A model generated the notes under the pieces. It made no database searches. It was not told where the DNA came from and saw nothing but the letters and a program-made list of their open reading frames with translations. A stretch of DNA of 57,577 nt from NCBI GenBank assembly GCA_019119145.1, contig DWXR01000009.1, forward strand, positions 1 through 57,577, written 5' to 3'. Below, piece by piece: positions 1 through 8,155 of this stretch (the first letter of the stretch is position 1; each line of letters opens with the position of its first letter). Position numbers and translations under genes: made by a program. The DNA is from Hominenteromicrobium gallistercoris. Its GTDB lineage: Bacteria; Bacillota; Clostridia; Oscillospirales; Acutalibacteraceae.

Positions 1-327
1 AAACCGATGCCGGAAGTTATAGCTCACCGTGGAAAAATGGGGCGTTTCATCCTGTAAGGTGTACCCCAGAAACCAGCGGTAATAAATGCTGCCGCTTACT
101 TCCTCCGCTGTCCGCCGCAGAGATGGCAATCCATACAAGTGCTGGATCAGCACCATTTTGAACAGCACCACAGGGTCTATGCTGGGTCTGCCATTGTCCT
201 CACAGTACAGCGGCTCCACCATTTCATATAAACGGTTAAAGTCCACTGCCTTATCTATCTTCCGCAGCAGGTGCTCCTTTGGCACCAGGCTGTCTATCCC
301 CACGATCTCCACTACATCCCGATCCAT
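1..327 (-). CDS. DUF772-type (IS1182/IS5-like) transposase, N-terminal part
   Basis: The 109 visible residues are the N-terminal domain of a DDE transposase of the IS1182/IS5 kind. They carry the diagnostic LVPKEHLLRKID stretch, then GRPSIDPVVLFKM and a tryptophan/tyrosine-rich YYRWFLGY block. The DDE catalytic domain lies beyond the window edge, so activity cannot be judged. I prefer the ATG at 327 because GAGG sits a few bases upstream. The in-frame ATG at 366 overlaps a TATAAT-like -10 (365-370) and would precede the transcript. Family known; exact IS name unknown. Confidence 0.8.
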   Translation of the reverse strand, partial: MDRDVVEIVGIDSLVPKEHLLRKIDKAVDFNRLYEMVEPLYCEDNGRPSIDPVVLFKMVLIQHLYGLPSLRRTAEEVSGSIYYRWFLGYTLQDETPHFSTVSYNFRHRF

Positions 328-381
328 TTTTCCTCGTTTCAGCATCTTTCTCACCACCACTTCCATTATATCTTATACATG

Positions 382-413
382 CGAAAAAGCCCAGCTTTTG
401 CTGGACTTTTTCG
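382..413. repeat. Hairpin in the IS leader, 14-bp arms
   Basis: Arms 382-395 and 400-413 are complementary at 13 of 14 positions around a TTTT loop. It lies between the transposase start and the presumed IS end. It could block read-through transcription into the transposase, as many IS elements do, or be part of the terminal repeat. Confidence 0.6.
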
Positions 414-421
414 ACAGACTG

Positions 422-446
422 AGCGCACCGACGTGGTCGGTGCGCT
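422..446. repeat. Perfect palindrome, 11-bp arms
   Basis: Arms 422-432 and 436-446 are exact reverse complements around GTG. There is no T-run on either side, so it does not look like a classic terminator. It sits at the presumed boundary between the IS and the GH31 leader and may be subterminal IS sequence. Confidence 0.65.
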
Positions 447-610
447 GCTGCGTCCATTTTATGCGGCCGAATACGGTGAATTTCGCAAAAATTCGGGATA
501 AAATCAGAAGATTACTATAGAAAACCACATCGGTTTGCGGTATGATGGAGGCAGAACGGCACAGGCCGGGGATTGTATGAAAAGTTTTGAAAACGGAAAG
601 GAAGTCTTTT

Positions 611-2614
611 ATGGCAATTCTGCGCGAAAAGGACGGCCGCCTTGTGGTGACCGACAACAACGAAAAGCTGTGGATCGAGCCGTGGGGCGAAAACGCCCTG
701 CGCGTCCGCTCGACGAAGATGCCCCAGATGCCGCCCGAGGACTGGGCGCTCGAGGCGCCGCACAGCGCTTCGGCCGAGATTGTGATCGGCGAGAGGGAGG
801 CGACGGTCACAAACGGCAAGATCACCGCGAAGGTCACGAAGGCCGGAAAAATCACGTTCTATAATCAGAAGGGCAAGCTGCTGCTCGAGGAATTCGTGCG
901 CAACCGGCGCGACGTGACCTCCCCGAAGTGCAGCGCGCTCGACATGGACGCCCGCGAGCACAAGCCGATCCTCGGCGGCGACTTCTCGACGACGATGCGG
1001 TTTGAGTCCGACCCGAAGGAAATGCTGTTCGGCATGGGCCAGTACCAGCAGCCGCTTCTGAACCTCAAGGGCTGCGAGCTCGAGCTTGCGCACCGCAATT
1101 CACAGGCGAGCGTCCCGTTCGTGCTCTCCTCGCTCGGCTACGGCTTCCTGTGGAACAACCCGGGCGTCGGCTCGGTCACCTTCGGCACGAACGCGACGTC
1201 GTGGCGCTCGGTTTCCACAAAGGTCATCGACTACTGGATCACCGCGGGCGACACCCCGGCGGAGATCGAGGAATCGTACGCGGCCGTGACCGGCACCGTC
1301 CCGATGATGCCGGACTGGGCGATGGGCTTCTGGCAGTGCAAGCTGCGCTACCAGACGCAGGAGGAGCTTCTGGAAGTGGCGCGCGAGTACAAGCGCCGCG
1401 GCCTGCCGATCTCCGTCATCGTCGTCGATTTCTTCCACTGGCCGCTCGAGGGCGAGTGGCGCTTCGACCCGCAGTACTGGCCCGACCCGGACGCGATGAT
1501 CCGCGAGCTGAAGGAGATGGGCATCGAGCTGATGGTCTCGATCTGGCCGACCGTCGACCACAAGTGCGCGAACTACGCACAGATGCGCGAGCGCGGCCTG
1601 CTCATCAACGTCGAGCGCGGCTTCCCGGTCGCGCTGCACTGCGTGGACGACACGATCCACTACGACGCGACGAACCCCGAGGCGCGCGAATTCGTCTGGA
1701 ACGAAGTGAAGAAAAACTACTACGATAAGGGCGTGCGCGTGTTCTGGCTGGATGAGGCCGAGCCGGAGTACTCCTATTACGATTTCGACAACTACCGCTA
1801 CCACCTCGGGCCGAACGTGCAGATCGGCAACATCTACCCGAAGTGCTACGCCCAGACCTTCTATGAGGGCATGGAGAAGGAGGGGCAGAAGAATATTTTG
1901 AACCTCCTGCGCTGCGCGTGGGCCGGCTCGCAGAAGTACGGCGCGCTCGTCTGGTCCGGCGACATCCACTCGAGCTTTGAGAGCTTCCGCAACCAGTTCG
2001 CCGCGGGCCTGCACATGGGCATCGCGGGCATCCCGTGGTGGACGACCGACATCGGCGGCTTCCACGGCGGCAACCCGGACGACGAAGCGTTCCGCGAGGT
2101 GTTCGCGCGCTGGTTCCAGTACGGCACGTTCTGCCCGGTCATGCGCCTGCACGGCGACCGCGAGCCGCACACCCCGCCGATGAGCACCGTGGGCGGCGGC
2201 CGCATGGCCTCCGGCGGCCCGAACGAGGTCTGGTCCTACGGCGAAACGCTCTACGAGATGTGCAGAAAGTACATGTTCCTGCGCGAGCGCCTGCGCCCGT
2301 ACATCACCGGCCTGATGCAGGACGCCCACGAAAAGGGCACGCCGGTCATCCGCCCGATGTTCTACGACTTCCCCGAGGACAAGAAATGCTGGACGCTCGA
2401 CGGCCAGTACATGTTCGGCGGCAGCCTGCTCGTCGCGCCGGTCATGGAGGCCGGCCAGCGAACGAAGACCGTCTATCTGCCCGCGGGCACGTGGTACAAC
2501 GCGTGGACCGGCGAGGCGGTCGAGGGCGGCCGGACGGTCGAGGCCGACGCGCCGCTGACCGTGATCCCGGTTTACACGAGAGACCCCGGCCTGCTCGAGG
2601 TCTTCAAGGGCTGA
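611..2614 (+). CDS. GH31 family alpha-glycosidase (alpha-glucosidase/alpha-xylosidase)
   Basis: A cytoplasmic, 667-residue retaining alpha-glycosidase of family GH31; no signal peptide is visible. An N-terminal beta-sandwich (about 1-240) precedes the (beta/alpha)8 barrel. Asp381 in WLDEAEP is the expected nucleophile and Asp451 in WSGDIHSS the expected acid/base; DIGGF follows and a C-terminal beta domain closes the protein. GH31 members cleave alpha-glucosides, alpha-xylosides or related substrates, and the sequence alone does not decide which. I chose ATG 611 because GGAAAGGAAG ends seven bases upstream; an in-frame TTG at 587 lacks a ribosome site. The gene stands alone between an IS and a convergent exporter operon, so context gives no substrate. 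A GAATTT/AAATTC dyad at 478-494 could be an operator. Confidence 0.9.
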   Translation: MAILREKDGRLVVTDNNEKLWIEPWGENALRVRSTKMPQMPPEDWALEAPHSASAEIVIGEREATVTNGKITAKVTKAGKITFYNQKGKLLLEEFVRNRRDVTSPKCSALDMDAREHKPILGGDFSTTMRFESDPKEMLFGMGQYQQPLLNLKGCELELAHRNSQASVPFVLSSLGYGFLWNNPGVGSVTFGTNATSWRSVSTKVIDYWITAGDTPAEIEESYAAVTGTVPMMPDWAMGFWQCKLRYQTQEELLEVAREYKRRGLPISVIVVDFFHWPLEGEWRFDPQYWPDPDAMIRELKEMGIELMVSIWPTVDHKCANYAQMRERGLLINVERGFPVALHCVDDTIHYDATNPEAREFVWNEVKKNYYDKGVRVFWLDEAEPEYSYYDFDNYRYHLGPNVQIGNIYPKCYAQTFYEGMEKEGQKNILNLLRCAWAGSQKYGALVWSGDIHSSFESFRNQFAAGLHMGIAGIPWWTTDIGGFHGGNPDDEAFREVFARWFQYGTFCPVMRLHGDREPHTPPMSTVGGGRMASGGPNEVWSYGETLYEMCRKYMFLRERLRPYITGLMQDAHEKGTPVIRPMFYDFPEDKKCWTLDGQYMFGGSLLVAPVMEAGQRTKTVYLPAGTWYNAWTGEAVEGGRTVEADAPLTVIPVYTRDPGLLEVFKG

Positions 2615-2630
2615 GCCAAAACAGAAAAAA

Positions 2631-2666
2631 ACGCCCGGGCCGCACGAAAGCGTACGGTCCGGGCGT
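2631..2666. terminator. Bidirectional terminator between GH31 gene and ABC operon
   Basis: Arms 2631-2642 and 2655-2666 form a GC-rich stem with one mismatch. A-rich sequence precedes it (2619-2631) and TTCGTGTTTT follows, so it can serve both convergent genes. Confidence 0.8.
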
Positions 2667-2693
2667 TCGTGTTTTCGGTGTGCGGGAGGCGGC

Positions 2694-4571
2694 TCAGTGC
2701 TCCACGTAATACTGCGCCTGCGCGTTCCACAGCGCGAAGTACTTGCCGTCCTCGTTCTGCAGGAGCGATTCATGCGTGCCGCGCTGGATGATACTGCCGT
2801 GGTCGAACACGGCGATGCTGTCGCAGAAGCGGCAGGAGGAAAGGCGGTGGCTGATGTAGACCGCGGTCCGGTCGCCGACGATCTCGTTGAACTTCTCGTA
2901 GACCTCCATCTCGGCGATCGGGTCGAGCGCGGCGGTCGGCTCGTCGAGCACGACGAACGGCGCGTCCTTGTAGAGCGCGCGGGCGAGCGCGATCTTCTGC
3001 GCCTCGCCGCCCGAGATCTGGACGCCCTTCTCGTCGAAGTCCTTGTAGAGCTTCGTCTCGAGGCCGTCCGGAAGCTGCGCGAGGCGGTCGCCGAAGCCGG
3101 CCTTCTGCAGGCAGGCCTTGGCGCGCTCGGGGTTGTACTGCACGGCGGCCGCCACGTTCTGGCCGAGGGAGAAGGAGAGCAGCTGGAAGTCCTGGAACAC
3201 GACCGAGAACAGCGCGATGTACTCGTCGTAGTCGTACTTGCGGATGTCGATGCCGTTGAGCAGAATCGTGCCCTCGGTGGGGTCGTAGAGGCGGCAGAGC
3301 AGCTTGATGAACGTCGTCTTGCCCGAGCCGTTTTCGCCGACGACCGCGAGCCGCTCGCCGACGCGGAACTTCATCGAGACATGGCGCAGCGCGTAGTCCT
3401 CAGCGCCGGGGTAGCGGAACGAAACGTCGCGGAATTCGATCTCGTAGTTGCGGTCGCTGCGCTTTTCGGTCGTCAGGCTGCCCTGATACATCTCGCTCGG
3501 CGTGTCGAGAAATTTATACGTCTGGCGCAGGAAGACGGCGTTCGCGCGGAATTCGCCCCATGTGGAGACGAGCGTGCCGACGCTGCCGGAAAGCGCGGTG
3601 ATCGCGCCGACGTACTGCGCGACGCTGCCCACCGCGAACGCGCCGGCCCAGGCCTTCAGGCAGACGAACGCGTAAACGAGGCCAGTGAAAACGGCCGAGA
3701 CGGCCGCTGCTGCGCCGGCCCAGAAGCCCATCGGGCCGCGGGCGCATTTGGCAAGGGGGCTGTCAACGCCCAACTGATCCATTATGGTATAATGGCGAAG
3801 CAGGCGGTCCTGCCGATACATACGCGCGTCGAGCGCGCGGCTTCGATCCTGCATGGAACCGAAATGGAAGACAAAAAAGCGATTGGACTCTTTGATATCC
3901 TCCGATTTCTTGACAAAAAGCATAGAGCTTTTGTTCTGGCAGATGGGCGCGAGAAACGTGACGCCGAGCAGAAGCAGGAGCGCCAGCGCCGTGATGAGCG
4001 GGTTGTTGAGCGCGGTGAACCCGCCGGCCGATGCGGGCACCTGCGCGGTGAAGAGCGAAACGGTCAGCGCGGCGGCGCCCAGAATGCTGAAAATTGGCTG
4101 TATAAGCTGATCGGTAAACCAAATCAGGAACAGCAGTCCATGCCCATACCAGTTTGTATTCTGCCGCATCTGGGAGAGCAGCTCGTGCGTCTCCGGCGCG
4201 GCGGCGGCCTGAAAATCCATCGAGAGCATTTTGTCGATCTGGACGAACAGGTTGCGTTGGTACTGCGCGCTGGAGCAGACCTCCTTCCAGCGCCGCAGCA
4301 GCGCGGTCACGAGGGCGAGCGCGGCGGTCACGGAGAGGGTCAGCAGCACGAGCGTGGTCAACCGCTCTGGGTCGCGCGCGCCGGCCAGCTCGTTCAGAAT
4401 CTGCGCCGAGAAGTAGACCGGCACGTACGGCGCGAGCGCGGAAAAGACGCTGTGCAGCGCGGTCGCAGTCAGCAGATTCGGCGCATACCGGTTCCAGATC
4501 TTATAGGCGCGCAGTGTGGACTGCAGCGTTTCCCGGAAGCCTGCGGCAGCTTCATCCTTCTTCTTTTTCAT
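2694..4571 (-). CDS. ABC exporter half-transporter (membrane + ATPase domains)
   Basis: A 625-residue type IV ABC exporter half. The N-terminal half holds about six membrane segments; the C-terminal half is the ATPase with Walker A GENGSGKTT, Q-loop VFQDF, signature SGGEAQK, Walker B FVVLDEP, D-loop and switch His in YISHRL. Such halves dimerise, usually with a partner, to export peptides, lipids or drugs. The partner is almost certainly the adjacent upstream gene, which its start overlaps by 20 bases (translational coupling). I chose ATG 4571 because GGGAGGAGG lies upstream; an in-frame ATG at 4613 would sit deep inside the partner gene. The operon follows a two-component pair, so the exporter is probably a signal-induced or detoxification pump. 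Substrate unknown. Confidence 0.9.
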   Translation of the reverse strand: MKKKKDEAAAGFRETLQSTLRAYKIWNRYAPNLLTATALHSVFSALAPYVPVYFSAQILNELAGARDPERLTTLVLLTLSVTAALALVTALLRRWKEVCSSAQYQRNLFVQIDKMLSMDFQAAAAPETHELLSQMRQNTNWYGHGLLFLIWFTDQLIQPIFSILGAAALTVSLFTAQVPASAGGFTALNNPLITALALLLLLGVTFLAPICQNKSSMLFVKKSEDIKESNRFFVFHFGSMQDRSRALDARMYRQDRLLRHYTIMDQLGVDSPLAKCARGPMGFWAGAAAAVSAVFTGLVYAFVCLKAWAGAFAVGSVAQYVGAITALSGSVGTLVSTWGEFRANAVFLRQTYKFLDTPSEMYQGSLTTEKRSDRNYEIEFRDVSFRYPGAEDYALRHVSMKFRVGERLAVVGENGSGKTTFIKLLCRLYDPTEGTILLNGIDIRKYDYDEYIALFSVVFQDFQLLSFSLGQNVAAAVQYNPERAKACLQKAGFGDRLAQLPDGLETKLYKDFDEKGVQISGGEAQKIALARALYKDAPFVVLDEPTAALDPIAEMEVYEKFNEIVGDRTAVYISHRLSSCRFCDSIAVFDHGSIIQRGTHESLLQNEDGKYFALWNAQAQYYVEH

Positions 4572-6390
4572 CGGAACAAACCTCCTCCCGGTAGTAGCGG
4601 CTCTGGATTTCAAACAGTTCGGCGTAGCGGCCGCCCTGCGCGAGCAGCGATTCGTGCGTGCCCGCCTCCGTGATCTGCCCGTTTTCGAGGAACAGGATGC
4701 GGTCGCAGAACCGCGTGGAGGCGAGGCGGTGCGAAATGTAAAAGGCCGTGCGCCCGGCGGTCATCGCGCTGTAGTGCAGGTAGAGCTCGTGCTCGGCGAG
4801 CGGGTCGAGCGCGGCGGTCGGCTCGTCGAGCACGATGATCGGCGCGTCCTTGTAGAGCGCGCGGGCCAGCATAAGGCGCTGCGTTTCGCCGCCCGAAAGC
4901 TGCACGCCGTCCTCGTAGAGCGCGCGGCCGATGTGCGTTTCGCCGCCGTGCGGCAGCGTGCGGTAGCGCTCGAGCAGGCCGGCCTTTTCCAGCGCGCGCT
5001 CCATGCCGGCGCGGTCGGTGCTGTCCGGCATCTGCGTCACGTTGTCCGAAAGCGTGGTTTCGTAAATCGAAAAGTCCTGAAACACGGCGGAGAAAAGGCG
5101 GTAGTAGTCGCGCCGGTTGTACCGGCGGATGTCCGCGCCGTTCAGCAGCACGGCGCCTTCGGTCGGGTCGTAGAAGCCGCAGATCAGCTTGATCAGCGTC
5201 GTTTTGCCGGCGCCGTTCAGGCCGACGACCGCGAGCTTTTCGCCGGGCGCCACCTTCAGGCTGATGTTGTGCAGCGTGTCCTGCTCCGCGCCGGGGTAGC
5301 GGAACGAGACGTTTTGCAGCTCGATCGTATACGGCTTTGCGGGGTCCGGCTCGAGCGGTTCGCCGTCCTCAAAGCGGAACGGCTCAGGCGCTTCGGTAAA
5401 AGCGCGGACACTGTTGAGATCCAGACTGAAGCGGTGCAGTTCGGCAAAGCTCGAGAGGATGCCGGTCACCCAGGTCGTGAAGCCGCCGACCGCCGTGAAG
5501 TACAGCAGGAACTCGGAGGCGGGCAGGCCGTTCTGCAGTGTCAGGAACAGCAGATAGGCGTAGGCCGCGCCGTTGCGCAGGAACGTCAGCGCGACGTCCG
5601 CGAGGTCGCTCAGAAAATAGATGCGCTGCTGGCGGAACTGAAAGTGGCGGTACATGCGCAGCGTGGCGGCGTAGACGTCGCGCAGCCAGCCCTGCATGCC
5701 GAAAATGCGGATGTCCTTGAGCGCCGCGTGGTCGCAGGCTTTCCGGTCGATGTAGTCTAGGCGCTGATCGAATGCGTTTTCCTCCTCGCGCCGGTTGTAG
5801 GACCATATTGCGGCGCGCGTTGTCGCCAGGTAGCTGAGCGCCGCGGTCGCGAGCACAATCAGAATCAGCACGGGGTCGAGCGAGAGGAACAGGAACAGAT
5901 AGAGCGTGAAGCCGGCGAGGTTCTGCAAAAGCTCCGTCATCGTTTTCCAGATGGCTTCACCGGCTCTGTCGTTACCACATGTAGCCATTACCGCTTTTTC
6001 ACGCTCTTTGAGCAGCGCCTGGTCGTCGAGGTTCGGGTATGCGGTCGTGAGCGTTTTGCAAGCTATCTGTGTACAAAGGTTTGTACGCAGATCAATGCGG
6101 CCATACAGAGTGTTCGTGTTAATATACGCCTGCAGGCCGCGCAGCAGCAGAAGCCCGACGGTGAAGGCCGCGATCGTGCCGAACAGCGATGGCAGCGGCG
6201 CCGCGCTTTCGACCTGCCCGAGCACGGCCGGCGCGAGGAAGAGCTCGGTCACGCTGATGGCGACGTGCAGCGCCGCGAGCAGCAGGCAGAGCCAGAGCAC
6301 GCTTTTTTCCTCCCGCCATGCGAGCGCGATCATGTACCCGGCGTTCTGCGCCATGTTGTACCGCGGCCGCTCCTTTTTTGTCTTTTTCAC
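4552..6390 (-). CDS. ABC exporter half-transporter (membrane + ATPase domains)
   Basis: A 612-residue ABC exporter half, probable heterodimer partner of the following gene. It has an N-terminal six-helix region and a C-terminal ATPase with Walker A GLNGAGKTT, Q-loop VFQDF, signature SGGETQR, Walker B IIVLDEP and switch His in FYISHRL. Both partners appear to keep intact catalytic motifs, so neither site looks degenerate. Start is a GTG at 6390 with AAAGGGAG nine bases upstream; upstream in-frame ATGs have no such site. The 79-base gap to the kinase gene carries a 12-bp direct repeat (6458-6490) that may be the response regulator's operator. Confidence 0.9.
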   Translation of the reverse strand: MKKTKKERPRYNMAQNAGYMIALAWREEKSVLWLCLLLAALHVAISVTELFLAPAVLGQVESAAPLPSLFGTIAAFTVGLLLLRGLQAYINTNTLYGRIDLRTNLCTQIACKTLTTAYPNLDDQALLKEREKAVMATCGNDRAGEAIWKTMTELLQNLAGFTLYLFLFLSLDPVLILIVLATAALSYLATTRAAIWSYNRREEENAFDQRLDYIDRKACDHAALKDIRIFGMQGWLRDVYAATLRMYRHFQFRQQRIYFLSDLADVALTFLRNGAAYAYLLFLTLQNGLPASEFLLYFTAVGGFTTWVTGILSSFAELHRFSLDLNSVRAFTEAPEPFRFEDGEPLEPDPAKPYTIELQNVSFRYPGAEQDTLHNISLKVAPGEKLAVVGLNGAGKTTLIKLICGFYDPTEGAVLLNGADIRRYNRRDYYRLFSAVFQDFSIYETTLSDNVTQMPDSTDRAGMERALEKAGLLERYRTLPHGGETHIGRALYEDGVQLSGGETQRLMLARALYKDAPIIVLDEPTAALDPLAEHELYLHYSAMTAGRTAFYISHRLASTRFCDRILFLENGQITEAGTHESLLAQGGRYAELFEIQSRYYREEVCSDEKEEG

Positions 6391-6457
6391 GGTGATTGCT
6401 CCCTTTCTGTGGTTTCTGTCCATAGCATACAGCAAAAAATCGCCCCCGGCGCATTCC

Positions 6458-6490
6458 GGGGACGAATTGTCAGTTTTTGGGGACGAATTG
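6458..6490. promoter_or_regulatory. Two 12-bp direct repeats, 21-bp period: candidate LytTR operator
   Basis: The sequence GGGGACGAATTG occurs exactly at 6458-6469 and 6479-6490. LytTR regulators (AgrA, VirR, ComE, PlnC types) typically bind two ~9-bp direct repeats spaced two helical turns (21 bp) apart, upstream of a weak -35. Here the repeats lie 68 bp before the ABC exporter start, and a TATGCT-like -10 (minus strand, 6424-6429) has only a poor -35. The distal copy overlaps the last codons of the kinase gene. Assignment is inference from spacing and context. Confidence 0.5.
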
Positions 6491-7156
6491 CGCGCCGTCC
6501 AGCGGCAGCAGGATCTCGGTGGTGAACGCGCCGGCCTCGCTCGCCCGGCGGATGTAGCCGCCGAGGCGCCCCACCACGCTGTCGATGCGGAAAAGCCCGA
6601 AGCCGTGCCCGGCGCCCTTTGTCGAGCGGAAGCGGCCGTTTTCCTTTTTCTGCTTCCCGCCCGCCGCGAGGTTCGTGAACGAGATGTAGAGCTGGGCGCC
6701 CTTTGTGTCCATATAGACGCGGATCATCCGCTCCTCCTCCGGCAGGCGCAGGCTCGCCTCGATCGCGTTGTCGAACAGGTTGCCGAGGATGACGCACAGG
6801 TCGAGGTCGGAGACCGCGAGCGCGACGGGGATGTGCGCGTCGGCCCGCACCGGGATGTGCTTCGACTTGGCGAGCGAAATCTTGCTGTTCAAAATCGCGT
6901 CGGCCATGCGGTTGCCGGTCTTTACGACGGTGTCCACGCGCGCAAGGTCGGTCTCGAGCGCGTCGAGATACGCGCGGATCGCGTCAAGGTCGCCGTTCTG
7001 CGCGTACATTTTCAAAAGCTGGATGTGGTTGCGGTAGTCGTGCCGCCAGCCGCGCATTTCGCGGTACATGTTTTCCACCTCGCGATAATGCGTTTCGAGC
7101 AGCTCCTGCTGGTAGGCGGCGATGCGCCGGTCCAGCCGTTTTGTGAAGAAGGCCAT
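6470..7156 (-). CDS. GHKL-type sensor histidine kinase without membrane domain
   Basis: A 228-residue kinase of the AgrC/LytS (HPK10-like) group. The phosphoacceptor is His39 in the RHDYRNH box; N-box NLFDNAIEA and G-box GHGFGL form the GHKL ATPase domain. Most relatives carry an N-terminal multi-helix membrane sensor; this protein starts directly before the dimerisation helix and has no membrane segment, so its input must be cytoplasmic or come from a partner. ATG 7156 has GGGG ten bases upstream and lies 14 bases after the regulator stop, so the two form one operon. The downstream ABC exporter is the likely output. Confidence 0.88.
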   Translation of the reverse strand: MAFFTKRLDRRIAAYQQELLETHYREVENMYREMRGWRHDYRNHIQLLKMYAQNGDLDAIRAYLDALETDLARVDTVVKTGNRMADAILNSKISLAKSKHIPVRADAHIPVALAVSDLDLCVILGNLFDNAIEASLRLPEEERMIRVYMDTKGAQLYISFTNLAAGGKQKKENGRFRSTKGAGHGFGLFRIDSVVGRLGGYIRRASEAGAFTTEILLPLDGAQFVPKN

Positions 7157-7170
7157 CGGAGAAATCCCCC

Positions 7171-7869
7171 TTACATTTTCTGGATGATCGCGCGGTTCAG
7201 CGGCTCGTACGCGCCGCGCGGCAGCGGGATGCACGCGCCGCTCGCGAGCAGGACCTCTTTCTTCGTCACGCGCCGCACGCGGCTCAGATTGAGGATGAAC
7301 GAGCGCCCGGCGCGGAAAAACCGGTCGTCGAGTTCGCGCTCCATCGCGCCGAGCGTCTTTTTGACCGTGTAGGTCTCGCCGGCGTGCACGGTCACGTAGT
7401 TCTGCCGCACCTCGAGGTAGTCGATCTCGTGCAGCGGCACGCGCACGGTTTCGCCCGGCAGCTCGAGCAGCAGCGTGCGCTCGGCGCTGTGGAGCCGCTC
7501 CGCCGCGCGGTCGAGCACGGTGAAGAGCTTTTCGCGGCTGACGGGCTTCACAAGGTAGTGCAGCGCCGAAACGTCGTACCCCTCGGCGATGTAATCGGTG
7601 TATCCGGTGATGAAAACGATCTGCAGCGCTTTGTTTTTCTGCCGGATGCGCTTTGCAAGTTCCACGCCGTTGAGCCCGGGCATCTCGACGTCGAGCAGCA
7701 GGATGTCGCAGCGCTTGTCCTCCGCATACTGGAAGAGAAAGGCCTCCGCCGAGGGAAAGCGCAGGATCTCCGCCGTGTAGCCGAGGCGCTGCGCCCACTG
7801 CGCGGCGCAGTCGGCGGCGAAATCCGCGTCCGCGGCGCAGTCGTCGCAGACGGCAATGTGGTAATCCAT
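7171..7869 (-). CDS. LytTR family response regulator
   Basis: A 232-residue response regulator. The N-terminal receiver has the acidic pocket (CDDC) and phospho-acceptor Asp60 in LLLDVEMP, with the conserved Lys in LVKPVS. The C-terminal part (about 135-232) is a LytTR DNA-binding domain (IDYLEVRQNYVTVH, RAGRSFILNL). The family binds direct repeats and activates promoters with poor -35 boxes. Start ATG 7869 is preceded by GGGAGGG. It is first in an operon with the kinase; the exporter genes downstream are the expected regulon, by way of the repeats at 6458-6490. Confidence 0.92.
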   Translation of the reverse strand: MDYHIAVCDDCAADADFAADCAAQWAQRLGYTAEILRFPSAEAFLFQYAEDKRCDILLLDVEMPGLNGVELAKRIRQKNKALQIVFITGYTDYIAEGYDVSALHYLVKPVSREKLFTVLDRAAERLHSAERTLLLELPGETVRVPLHEIDYLEVRQNYVTVHAGETYTVKKTLGAMERELDDRFFRAGRSFILNLSRVRRVTKKEVLLASGACIPLPRGAYEPLNRAIIQKM

Positions 7870-8087
7870 GAGAAGCCCTCCCTGTCGCAAAGCAGAATCG
7901 AAGTGTCTGTTTTTCAGTATACACCATTTCGCCGAAAATGAAAACAGCAAAATCCGCGCTGTTTTTCGCTTTGCCGCAGCGCGGGGGAAGCGGCGGGGAA
8001 GATGAAAAGCGAGCGGCGCGCGGCGAGCGTCGGGGCGGCGGGAAAAGCGCGCGGTGGCGGAAAAGCTGCGGCTTTCAAAAACACAGA

Positions 8088-8133
8088 AAGCCGGGCAGGC
8101 GCGGCGGATCGGCTCCGGCTGCCTGCCCGGCTT
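8088..8133 (-). terminator. Terminator of the threonine aldolase gene
   Basis: Arms 8088-8100 and 8121-8133 are perfectly complementary over 13 bp. Read on the minus strand the stem follows the aldolase stop by about 22 bases and is followed by TTTC and more T-rich sequence. The rest of 7870-8087 shows no gene. Confidence 0.75.
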
Positions 8134-8155
8134 ATTCGATTTGCGCTGCCGCAGA

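Larger units (their letters stand above)
1..446 (-). mobile_element. IS1182/IS5-like insertion sequence, 5' end only
   Basis: The window begins inside an insertion sequence read leftwards. It contains the start of a DUF772-type transposase, and upstream of it two inverted repeats: an imperfect hairpin at 382-413 and a perfect palindrome at 422-446. I infer that the element's terminal inverted repeat lies in about 380-446, because the flanking DNA then becomes an ordinary gene leader. The exact end and any target duplication cannot be fixed without the other end. The family assignment rests on the transposase N-terminus only. Confidence 0.65.
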
